Below are positions 46,755 to 57,182 of a stretch of 64,000 nt of DNA, piece after piece. Within the stretch, counting starts at the first letter, position 1. Every line of letters starts with the position of its first letter. Source of the stretch: Rotaria sordida (taxonomy: Eukaryota > Rotifera > Eurotatoria > Philodinida > Philodinidae); the NCBI GenBank assembly GCA_905250125.1, contig CAJNOL010000910.1, forward strand, positions 1 to 64,000, in the 5' to 3' direction. A model generated the notes under the pieces. It searched no databases. It had not been told where the DNA came from and saw nothing but the letters and a program-made list of their open reading frames with translations. The translations under genes were made by a program, and so were the position numbers.

Positions 46755-49700
46755 TCAATTTTGTCTAACAACACCAAGTACTTCTGGACATAATCGATTA
46801 GTCATTTCATACTAAAATTAAAAAAAAACAAAAAACAAAAAATAAAATAATCAAATAAGATTAATTTACCAATGGAGCCATTTCTTCTTTTTTTAATAAA
46901 TCAAATTCATGACAAAAATAACAAAAATGTTTAAAACACATATTAACATGTGGTTCCTATATAATTAAAAAAAAACACAAAATATATATATCCAATAATA
47001 ATTATTAAAATTTATTACTGCTTGTAAATCAATTATACGATCAAAATGATGTACATAAACATGAACAAAAACTCGATATAAACGTGAAAGTAATTTTTTA
47101 CATGTTGAACGAAAATTTTTTGGAAATGGTGAACCAACTTGTATGGGAAATATTGATTCATCATTTATTATTGTTTCACTCCAATCCATAAGTAAAGTCA
47201 TATAATCAGGTGCACTTAATGATGTTGGTTTTTTATATTTAATACCATCACACCATCTGAATAAATAATTTAATAAGATAAATTACAAAAAAAAAAAAAA
47301 AAATCTATTTTCATAAATACCTATATTCATAACGAGGACCACCTGACATAGTTGGACAAGTTTCTCGAGTACAATAATCACTGATAATGCCATAAACAAG
47401 ATTGATTCGATTAAAAAAATCGACAACTTTATATAGAAAATAAAGCAAGATTTTTGTAAAACATTACGTAAATAGAAGTGTTCAAGTTGATTAGGATGGA
47501 TTCACGTCCCTAGTTGAGACTTCCTGGGGAACTGATAAGTATTATCAGAGTCTCTCCAGAAGCCATCATTGGAATTCTCTAAGAAATTCAAATTTATGGA
47601 AATTTTAGAGGGACTCCCCGGAGAGTTTTAGTCGCATCCTGGGATATACAACTTCCCCGGGAACTCACAACAGGGATTTTCCATTTTTCAGGAAACTCCT
47701 CGGTAATTTCGTTGGGGAGACTCGACAAGGGGTTCGATAATTTTGGATCTTCCTTCCTCCAGGATATGACAGAGGTTGTTGGTATACGATCACAGATTAT
47801 ATGTCAATAATGTCTTGTTATAATATATAAACTATTATAGAAATTTTAAAAAAAGTCTATCGGGCAAAATGCTTATAACTTTTGAATGAAGATAGCTAGA
47901 GCCTTGCGGTTTTCATCATTCGAAATGGGAGGCCTTTTCCTCCAATATTGTATAAGACGAAATCATTTAAAAATCAGTCATTTCTACAAAATATGAAAAC
48001 GATCTGTCATTCCGATGAAATTTTAGTTCTGACATCTGATCTAAATAGAGGAACCTCAGATGTATAGTTCAAGATATAATTCAAATGATTATCTTTCCAC
48101 CTCCTAATGTTGAACAAATAAACTTATTTATTCAATCGCACGAAAACTATAGAGTTCTTTTAATTTTTAAACATATTTTCTTACTTTTCATCAAAATTTC
48201 ATCTGAATGGCGGACCGTTTTTTATGCAATTTTTCGATATTTTGTAGAAATGACTGATTTTTAAATGTTTTCGTCCTATACAATATTGGAGAAAAAGGCC
48301 TCCCCTTTCGAATGATGAAAACCGCAGGGCTCTCGCTGTCTTCGTTCAAAAGTTATAAGCATTTTATCCGATAGCCTTTTTTTAAAATTCCGATAATAGT
48401 TATTTATTCTATTTCTGGAAGATTAAGTAAAATGATGATGAAGATGTGATAATTTTCAACTCGGTTCTTCATAGTTGAATTGATATTACAAAATTTCAAA
48501 AATTAAATGTAATTTGACAAAAAAAAATCAGACATTATGTATTCGAAAGAGTTATTATTTTCCTTGTTTATATGTTTAAAATATGAGATTCAATATGATT
48601 GATTTTAAAATTTTTATAAATTAACAATAAACTGAAGTTGAAAAACTTAAATATTTATATTTATTATATAATTCAAGCGATTTAATTAAATTTTTCATAC
48701 AATAATAAAATTAATAATATTTTAAAAATTCTGAGATCTTTAAATAAAAATAAGAAGATATTTTTAATTTTATTTTATCAAATGTTGAGAATAATTCCCA
48801 TGATTATTTATAATTCTTTCGACACAATTTATTAAAAGTTTTTTTTTTGAACTGTTTTTCCAAAAAAAAAATTTTAGCGAAGAGTATAGATTTATTTTAT
48901 ATAGGTTAATCATAAGTCACCTGATTCTAACTGGTTTATTGAGAATGAATCGTCAAAGACTATTGTTCATGAAGATAGATTTGAACACAAACTTTATTTT
49001 GACATATGCTTTAAATCAAATAGTCCTGAGTATAGATAAAAGCATGACAGTAGGTTACAAGTATTATATTGAAGATTGTCTGAAGCCTTTTGTAAATGTA
49101 ATATGAAAACAAAAAGAGATATAAAGTGCAAAACTGCTTGAGGATCATCGTTGACTTCATACTCATTCAATGTTAGTAATTATTTGATAGAAGAGAGCAT
49201 CAATTTAATCCCGCAGCAGTCATATTCGTCGTCTTTGATTAAGTAGCTCTATCGAAGGGAGTTTAATTAAATAAATGAAATATTATGTACTCATACGATA
49301 TTCAAAGTAGCTAAAATTTAGTTCAAAAAAAAAAACTTTTAATAAATTGTGTCGAAAGAATTGAACTTGATATAAATAATCATGACAACTATCCTCAATA
49401 TTTGATAAAATTAAATTAAAAATATCTTTTTATCTTTATTTAAAGATCTCAGAACTCTAAAGATCATAATATAAGGAGTTGTTGCATTTGCTACGACCTT
49501 CTCTTGAAAAGTTAAAAGCATCACAACAAAAAAATGAATGAAATTTTTAATAATACTATGATAAATTTTCCATTGTAATGCCCAGAACGTTTTAAGAAAA
49601 GAATCGTAACGATCTTTCATCTTGCATAGAATACATTACATAAAAAAATCTATAGGCTATTTAATCTAGATACTTAATATTTAGTTTTCTTATGAATTTT

Positions 49701-50032
49701 TATAATATGTATGTATTTTATTCTTACCATGTACTGCAATCCAATCATCTTCATCTTCATTATCAGGTAATTTAACAATTTCTTTTAAATCAAGACCTGA
49801 TTTTAATGAAGCACTTGCTTGTTTATGAAGTGAATAACGCATTGTACCTATTCAAAAAATAAGTAAATATAACATATGAATATAATATCAAAAACAAAAA
49901 AATACCCGGCTCAAATTTCTTCTTTGGACGAAAAGTCTATAAATAAAAAAGCAAGAAAAGGTAAAAAATATTTTAAATTACATGAATTTATACTTTATCT
50001 TTTGCAAAGAATGATGCAAAAGATGATGCCAT
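46755..50032 (-). CDS. MOB3-like kinase co-activator with one-base frameshift
   Basis: Seven exons on the minus strand: 50032-49994, 49936-49906, 49847-49728, 47427-47321, 47256-47019, 46956-46870 and 46811-46755. Translation: [24 protein letters not shown], then [79 protein letters not shown], and end LGVVRQN. The two Cys of CTRETC and two His of HVYVHH are the zinc ligands of MOB proteins. KDKTFRPK and the 225-residue length favour MOB3 over MOB1. MOB proteins bind and activate or scaffold NDR/LATS/MST-type kinases in Hippo-like signalling. One extra base at about 47400-47401 (AAGGATT on the plus strand) breaks the frame within exon 4, in [10 protein letters not shown]. All splice sites are good, so an assembly indel is as likely as recent loss. 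The 2.3-kb third intron holds two foldback elements. Confidence 0.88.
47826..48404. mobile_element. About 580-bp palindromic element in MOB3 intron
   Basis: Arms read TAAACTATTATAGAAATTTT.. / ..AAAATTCCGATAATAGTTAT, continuing through AAAATGCTTATAACTTTTGAA and its complement for about 180 bp. Exact ends are uncertain by a few bases because of the flanking AT-rich sequence. No coding text. The conserved inner phrase about TTTGTAGAAATGACTGATTTTT recurs in both arms. Confidence 0.78.
48728..49456. mobile_element. About 730-bp foldback element in MOB3 intron
   Basis: The left arm starts TTCTGAGATCTTTAAATAAA (48730 on); the right arm ends TTTAAAGATCTCAGAACT (to 49456). Arms pair over about 120 bp, including TTCTTTCGACACAATTTATTAAAAG and its complement, with small insertions. 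The centre is not palindromic. No target duplication is evident. It lies about 320 bp from the preceding foldback in the same intron. Confidence 0.7.
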
Positions 50033-51329
50033 TTGTATTTTTTTTTTCTAAAAATATTGTTTTCAACTAAACAAAAAAGAAAATACAATGAATATATATG
50101 TATGTACATCTCTTGTAAACATACTAATAAGTATAGTGATTTATTTCTATCGTCTATACGACTATCAGTGTCTCGTTTACTTAAATCAACAATACGGCAG
50201 TGATGAGAGAGCAAAAGAAAATGGACAGTTGCGTATGTGTGTACATATATCTCGACTATCAAACAATCAATCATCAATAAACGAAGTAACGAAAAAAAAA
50301 GAAAAAAGATAGCAAAAATCTCGAACAATAAACATAAATGAATTCTATAGAAATACAAATACACTCATAAAATCAATAGAATATAATAACAATACTCTCT
50401 ATCAGAATGCCAATGTTCAAGGATGATGAATGATTCATTTGTTCAATGAAGCGATAACCCTTATATTATTTAAATTGAACGAAACAGAAGAGGTCGCTTG
50501 CAGATGGTTTTCACCTTTGTCAATATTCAATCTATATAGAAGAAACAAAAAAAAAAAGAATACGTTTTGATACTTCATTAATTTAGACAAATAAATCTAT
50601 TCTATATAAACATTATTCAAATGAAGCCTATTTGTAATTTTCATTTCATGAGCTTCATGATAAACTGTATTGAATGAGTTTCGTGTATAATGCACATAGA
50701 CGACAGTAGAATAAGCGATTACATACACCAACAAAAAAAAAAAAAGAAAGGCCTATTGTATTTACTTTCATTATTGTTATTCATGATAGCTTTCTAATGA
50801 TGATATGAGATAAATTAAAATATTTCAGAATATCACATGTTTTTATGATTAAAAATTCAAAGAAAACTTTTTAAAATTTATTATTTATTAGAGAAAATTG
50901 GATTTCGATAATAAATAGTTCGAATCTATTTTTACTTGTGTTCGATTTTTATTTCTTCTTGCAGATAGATATAAATAGATTTATTCAAGCTCGAATTTGA
51001 TACGAAATATGATTTACAGAAACAATGAATATTATATACAAAACGCAAGTAGATGATGTATTTGTCATTCTTCTCTCAAGTTAAAATTACGAAAACTTGA
51101 TATTTCTTTTTTCTGCTAAGATATGACAAAATATATTTTTATTTTTATTTTAAATGATTTTTTTTTTGATTAATTGAGAATTTGAACATGTCAGATTTTT
51201 GAAACATGAAATTTGAATGAATGTTTTATTATTATTGAACTATGGCGGCTATGTTTTACTTTTTGTTGTTTGTCATTCGTATTTTGTTATTTTTATTATT
51301 TACTCGAAATAAATCAGAAAAAGTAAATA

Positions 51330-52069
51330 CCCTAGAGAATATACTGAGTTAAGGGTACCCGAAAAAGTACCCTGTTACCAGTATGTCACAGGAACTTTTG
51401 GGTACCAAAGTGCTTATAAGTACTTTAGCAGGTATCCTGCTACAAAATGTATAGTAACTGGGTACTTGAAGATACTGATCAGGTACTTAATTAGATACAA
51501 TTGTACAGTATTTCTAGATACCCTACTACCAAAGTTTCAGTATGTTCAGGACCGAGCCTGATCTTTCACTTTTTGCATTTTTTTTTTCGATTTTATTATA
51601 TTTAATTTTTTCAATTCCGAAAACTCAACAGATCAAATGTCGAGATCTGACCGAACTTGAGTTAGTCGAGTATCCATGAGACCACATCAGGATAGTCCGC
51701 TCTTAATCTACGATCAAGATCGGAAAGTTCTCGACTAAGAAATAGTGAAGAAATGATCTGGAAAATATTAGTATGAAAACAAATTAATTTCTTCTGTTTT
51801 GCTCAGTTGTTTATACGGAGCCGTGCGCGAAAAAGAAAACAGTGAATGACCAGTCACTACACAGAACACGACAAATGTAGGGTACCCTGTAAAGTTTTCC
51901 TCAGTAAAATTACAGATGCGGGTATCTATACCAGTACTTGCTCAGTGAGCGTACTTTTATGGGTACTCCTTGTAGTCCTTACATCAGTATAATTACTGAG
52001 AATTTTCGAAGTACCCTGCTAAGGCTTTCTCAGTACATGGGTACCCTAAACTCAGTACTTTCTCTAGGG
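51330..52069. mobile_element. 740-bp element with CCCTAGAGAA ends and GGTACC/GTACTT subterminal repeats
   Basis: Left end CCCTAGAGAATATACTGAGTT, right end AACTCAGTACTTTCTCTAGGG (TTTAGGGTACCC also pairs inward), flanked by TA (51328-51329 and 52070-52071). Both halves carry many GTACC/GTACTT motifs in 51354-51525 and 51880-52035, likely protein-binding repeats. No coding text is seen. The superfamily is unclear. Confidence 0.82.
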
Positions 52070-52133
52070 TATATACTAGATCCACGATTGTAAAAGAAAA
52101 AGCATTCTTCAATTGAACTAATAAAATGAGTGA

Positions 52134-52358
52134 TTAACTGGAAGAAAAGTAACACGAACAATATGCGTTGCTTTTACGACAATATACATTTCTGCATCCA
52201 GCATGATGGATAAATATAGACTGTTTACGGTATGTAACGACACCATTTACAGCCGTAAACCAGCCTTTTTTTAATTGCTTACTGTTCGAAAACGATCTGT
52301 AAAGAGTATCCATTTTGATCGACCTGAGATATGATTCAGTGAATTTCTTTTTGCACAT
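52134..52358 (-). CDS. Candidate last exon of a Cys-containing protein
   Basis: An open frame whose last 50 residues look non-random: KKGWFTAVNGVVTYRKQSIF, then HHAGCRNVYC and YCSCYFSSS before a stop. Four cysteines are spaced as C.{4}C.{7}C.C, as in secreted mini-proteins. A CTCAG acceptor-like site lies near its 5' end. No upstream exon was found and no family is recognised, so this may be a gene fragment or chance. Confidence 0.25.
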   Translation of the reverse strand: MCKKKFTESYLRSIKMDTLYRSFSNSKQLKKGWFTAVNGVVTYRKQSIFIHHAGCRNVYCRKSNAYCSCYFSSS

Positions 52359-53992
52359 TATTCACGTTCAATTATTTTAGTTCATTGTTGATAATCGATG
52401 ATAAAATTATATCAGTACTTGTTGTCTTAGTTATTGAAAATATTGATTTAGAAAATCTGTAAGCATTGATTGTGTTATAACAAATTGGAATCTTTTTTTT
52501 CCATAGATTGTATGAACAAAATGTTCAGTCCACGATATAACTTTCTACAAGCAATTAGTTTTATATGCTACGAAAAAAAAACACATTATTATAGGAATTA
52601 AAGTATTAACAATAGTAGTAAACTAATTATATCATTGGTTGCTAAGATAAAATATTTAAGTTTAAAATGAATTTCTTTACATTATTTTCTAATACAAGTT
52701 AAGTATGGAAATCATTTCATTTATATTATGACTTATTTAAATCATTAAATAATAATTTACGTGCGTATTAGAACAATAAACAAAAGAAATCGGTGAATCG
52801 TGCAAAATCTTCATCGTATACTTGTTTGACAGATTTTTACTAAAGTCATTGATTGTCTATAGGGATTTATTGTTTTCTTTAATTTGATTCTGACAACGAT
52901 TTTCATTTTGAGATAAACTCTTTTAGTCATTTCTTTGTTTAGATGTAATTAAATGTTCAAAATTGAATTCACATTTATACTAACGGCATTCGTCCCGAAT
53001 AATTCTTCTTTTAATCTAATTTCAGATTCGTTGATATATCTTCGGGCATCATTAAAAAGTATAGCTATTATGAATGATATAAAATCAACACTACTAATGT
53101 TGCCGAATACATTGGCAAATTAAGATATTTTGATTGAAACAAAAAAAAAAATTGTACATTGATGCACCATCTACATTTAGCTTCAGTGGTGGTCCATGTT
53201 TTCTGCAATCGAACTCGAATGAATGAGAATTTATTGAAATTTTAATTGTTGAGTATCGCATGTCAGCTGTCAATTTCAATTATTCGTCTTAGTTCACATT
53301 TGTTTGGTTGCGCATAATCGATCAATTGTTGTTCGTTGACTTTTATTTTTGTTTTCTAATGTTTCTCGCTCGATACTTCAACATTGATAAATAATCGTAT
53401 TCTATAAAAGAATTTTCACTGATTTATCCAACTTCCGTCAAGCAACAATTTGATGGAATAATGTCAAAGAGATCTTCAAATAAAGGCGAAATTCTTTTGA
53501 TTCTTTATTTTGCCAATTTCATTACGAAAATAAACTAACGTTACGTTATGGACATTAACCATTATTCCTTGATTCTAACTGACAGCACGTTTAATCCAAA
53601 GAGGAAGTTTTTATCTGAATTTTCAGCTAACATCAAGAATAAAGAAATAAATAAATGAATGAGTATCGAAATTGACTAGTAGGATAAATAAGAGTTAAAT
53701 AATTCAGCCCTTTTGGACACCTTCAATTTTGAAGATGACATGTCTAACCATTCGGAGAGTAACATAGATAGTTATCAAAATTGATTAAGTGGGAGACTTT
53801 TTTAAAAGATATAAAGAAAATGTCATTACTCGTCTTTTCTCTGTTTTCCAAACAGATCAAATATAACAATCTCAATAGTTAACCATTAATTAATATTTAT
53901 CAGATTGTCATTTTAAAATAATTTCTCATTGTTTGTCGTCAGAGAAAAAACAGCAGTGGCTATAAGTTTCCAAAGGAAAATCAATCATTTCA

Positions 53993-54538
53993 CGTGGGTA
54001 AAGTTAACACCAGATTCGAGTTTTTGCCATCTGGATTCGTTCGTACACTTGAGTTAGGTGCAGAATTTTAAGGCGAATCCGATGGTGTGAAGATCACGAG
54101 AGGATCATCGAGCAAAAACTGGCACTTGATCACAAAATACTGAAATTTTAAAAATTTTTTGAAAAGTATCTGCCGTCCGGATTCACTATTTTACTTGAGT
54201 TGGGTCTAAAAATGGTTGAGTTGGATTCAGCATGAAATTTTGCATCGAATGATATCGAGTTAGTATAGAATCATCGAGCAAAAATTTTTCACCTCGCCCA
54301 TATGAAAAATTTTTTGCCCAATGACCCCATACTAAATCGATATCATTCAATGCAGAATTTTATGCTGAATCCAACTCAACCATTTTTAGACCCAACTGCT
54401 CGATGATCTCCCTTGATCTTTACGCCATTGGATTCATCGTAAAATTCTGCACCTAACTCAAGTTGAACGAAATATAACTCAAGTACACGAACGAATCCGA
54501 ACGGCAAAAATCCGAATCTGGTGCTAACTTTATCCAAG
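53993..54538. mobile_element. About 546-bp palindromic element with GGTAAAGTTAACACCAGATTCG-type arms
   Basis: The left arm (from about 53993) reads TGGGTAAAGTTAACACCAGA and the right arm ends TCTGGTGCTAACTTTATCCAAG. Pairing continues through AACTCAAGTTAGGTGCAGAATTTT and into a central part where GTTGAGTTGGATTCAGC also has its complement. No coding text; ends are approximate and a TA duplication is only seen on the right. Confidence 0.75.
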
Positions 54539-54555
54539 TAATCATTTCCATTGTT

Positions 54556-54616
54556 GGATGGGTGTGGGCATGGATGTTAGAGCTCACTGTTCACGCATAT
54601 TCCATACCCACACCCC
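54556..54616. repeat. Telomere-like palindrome
   Basis: Left arm GGATGGGTGTGGGCATGG, right arm CCATACCCACACCCC. It starts only 18 bp after the foldback element at 53993-54538. Confidence 0.7.
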
Positions 54617-55454
54617 GTAATACAGAACTCTAATGAGTGTTAAATATTTTAATAGGAAACACAAAACACGTCGACGAAATTAACTCAGCATTTCTTTTAT
54701 TATTCCAATCACAACACACTTGTTTATTATTCTATTGTTATTTAGTTTTCGACATAGTCGATTGCTAAAAAACAAAAGTTGAGATTAGCAGATTGAATTT
54801 GTCTTATTCGTCAAGGGATAGGTCGTCTGTTTTTCAATCGATTTACGTACACACCCACCTCTAACAATGGAAAGGCAAATCATAAGTTTGTCCGAGTGTT
54901 GACTATACCATCATGTTACGTCGTTGTTTCTGCTCATCTGTCGATATGATATTTTAACTTAACTTCAACTACTTTATTCAAATATTTCTAAAGTTAAAGT
55001 GCCCTATCCAAGCAAAACATGAAAATGCACCGTATGCTGATAATTGACCTAGTCCTTTTCAGTGCACCCTCTAAAGTGCAGTGCATATAATTGATTTATT
55101 ATTATGCTCACAAAATATTCTTATCAAGAAACAATAACCATTAAAAAACAGATAGCATGGAAAAAACAAATTATATTTTATACATTAAACATAGATAAAT
55201 TGTATCGTTAAGTTGTTAAAAATCAACTTCAAGCAAATTTACATTCTTAACAACAATGCTATAATCGTTAAAACTTACGATGATAATATTTTATAGTCTA
55301 TCTAATCAGTTTAAAGCAATAGATTATGATTTTTAATAACTACACTTAAACTCAACTCTTCAATTACAATAAACATGTCAACTTTTCGGTTGGATATAAA
55401 ATGTTGTCGACAATGAAGAATGTGTTTCATTTCGTAAATTGACATTCAAACACT

Positions 55455-55802
55455 ATGTTGACCTTTCTTCTTCTGCTGACAATAACAGTTGTCTGCCTTA
55501 ACGGAAATATTATTCCNNNNNNNNNNTGTTATCGATTTGGATATAAAAGTACAGGACCTGGTGCTCAATGTTGTTATGACAAAGCAGGTAATTGGATGAG
55601 TGATCCACATCAAGGTGCTGGTACATTGGATCGTGAACGAGCACCAGACAATATCTTAAATCTAGTTCAATGGAATGCACACAACAAACATGATGTAATA
55701 CCATGGGATAATTGTTGTAAAGATCCAGCTGTACCAAGAGATATTTGTCAACTTTACTATGACAGACGACCACCAGGTGGATGCGAACATTATTTCTTTT
55801 GA
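55455..55802 (+). CDS. Secreted AMOP-domain protein, interrupted by an assembly gap
   Basis: A single-exon frame starting with a signal peptide (MLTFLLLLTITVVCLNG). After a 10-N gap the frame continues CYRFGYKSTGPGAQCCYDKAG, then DPHQGAGTLDR, VIPWDNCCKD and ICQLYYDRRPPGGCEHYFF. This cysteine pattern (CY..GQ-like CCY, G.GT.D, D..P...CC, C..YY..RP....C) is that of the AMOP domain, an extracellular domain found in MUC4 and related adhesion proteins. Here the domain makes up nearly the whole mature protein of about 95 residues, so it is probably a small secreted factor. Function unknown. The gap lies between the signal peptide and the domain, so residues there and possibly the real length are uncertain. 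Confidence 0.78.
   Translation: MLTFLLLLTITVVCLNGNIIXXXXCYRFGYKSTGPGAQCCYDKAGNWMSDPHQGAGTLDRERAPDNILNLVQWNAHNKHDVIPWDNCCKDPAVPRDICQLYYDRRPPGGCEHYFF
55517..55526. other. Assembly gap (10 N) in the AMOP gene
   Basis: Ten Ns between signal peptide and first cysteine. The frame happens to agree across 10 bases in the translation given, but the real gap size is unknown. Confidence 0.9.
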
Positions 55803-56700
55803 ATGTGTACAACTCAATTCAAAATAAATTATATGAACAATATTAAAATTGAGATAAATAAACTTTGAAACATCTTTTTTATTTTAACTAATTACCTGCA
55901 AAAATAAAACGAATAAAAGTAACTGAAGAGTTATTACAAGAAATCTGACCTATCGAAGACCAAAATTGAGATTTCATCTATTCTATTTTTTTTTCTTCTT
56001 CTATTGCAGATTAAAGAAGAGACTTAGTTGCAGAACTCTTCGAAACAATTCTGAAGAAGTTTTCAGAAATAATTTTTATATAAAAAGTTATTATTACTCT
56101 CTGAATTTAATATTCTTATAATAGTTGTATTGTTGATCATTCAACTATTTAATTTTGACTTTATGATAAAAGTTGATATGCACTATTATACATGACTTTT
56201 ATAAATGACCTTCGTGTATTTGAATAGAAAGATATTTGTGATTCATCTCTTAAAATGCTCTTTGTTCACCATGGTACAAAGAGGAAAGTCATAATACACT
56301 GACAACTTTTATATATGAGAACAAGATAAATTCTTGATAGAGTAAAGAAAATTAAGTCAATTCTCTTCCAGATTCTATATATTGCATGAATATAAGAATG
56401 CCGTTTAGAGTTGAAACCGGTTGAAAAATCTTGTGAGAAGAACTTGATTGGCAGCGAATGATAGAACATCGTGAAGTGTCCTACTGGAATTGTGGAGGAA
56501 TACATGCGATCTGCTAGAGATAAGTGCGCTGATCACAAATATGATATTTTTAACTGCCACTGTCAGTTCGCTACTAATTTAGAATAGTTTTATTTTACCT
56601 TAATTAAACAGTGACCTATTTTCAATCAATCACAATTTCTTATAGACATGTTCTTCATATGGTTAGGGAAGGGTGAGTCTAGCAACCATTATCGCGATTT

Positions 56701-56777
56701 GGATGGGATGTGGATGTGGATCTTCTCTTCACCCACATTTCAGCCATAGAAAATAGAAATGTACATCCACACCCCTA
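56701..56777. repeat. Telomere-like palindrome
   Basis: Left arm GGATGGGATGTGGATGTGGA, right arm TACATCCACACCCC. The centre has an extra ACCCACATTT, so it may be two overlapping palindromes. Confidence 0.65.
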
Positions 56778-57129
56778 TCTAAAATGCCTTCCTCCATAGT
56801 AAAAGCTTCCTTTAGAGAGATCGATGTGAAAGTCGTATTAGAAGCAGCGGAGCTTCTATAGTGTCGAGATAATTTCAGTTTTTCGAGTGAAGCGTCGCAG
56901 TTGCTTTCAAATTAGTCTTGGTGAGGTGCGGTCTGCATATAAAAAATATTCCTCTAGGCTTCAAATACTCATGATTAAGAATAATCCCTAGAAATCATTT
57001 CCATTTTTCGGTCACGTCCAAGCTTATAGTCGCGATGCACTCTGTAAATTATTTTGTCTAGCAACACGTATTTGAACGTCACTACAGATTAACAAATTCA
57101 TGTTTCTTCTGCTCGTAATATCATGATAT

Positions 57130-57182
57130 GGTGTGGGTTTGTGAGTCTTCGCGTCCATAATACTCGTCCCTATTCACACCCT
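57130..57182. repeat. Telomere-like palindrome
   Basis: Left arm GGTGTGGGTTTGTGAGTC, right arm CTATTCACACCCT, intergenic. Confidence 0.65.

Larger units (their letters stand above)
50033..55454. other. Intergenic, two inverted-repeat elements and a telomere-like palindrome
   Basis: 5.4 kb with no confident gene. Contents: elements at 51330-52069 and 53993-54538, the telomere-like palindrome at 54556-54616, and a possible single CA-rich arm near 54846-54862 (ACACACCCACCTC). A weak candidate exon at 52134-52358 is listed separately. Confidence 0.6.

Noticed and set aside
56266..56505. 79-codon minus-strand frame after the AMOP gene
   Set aside because: Random-looking composition, no splice support, no family resemblance.
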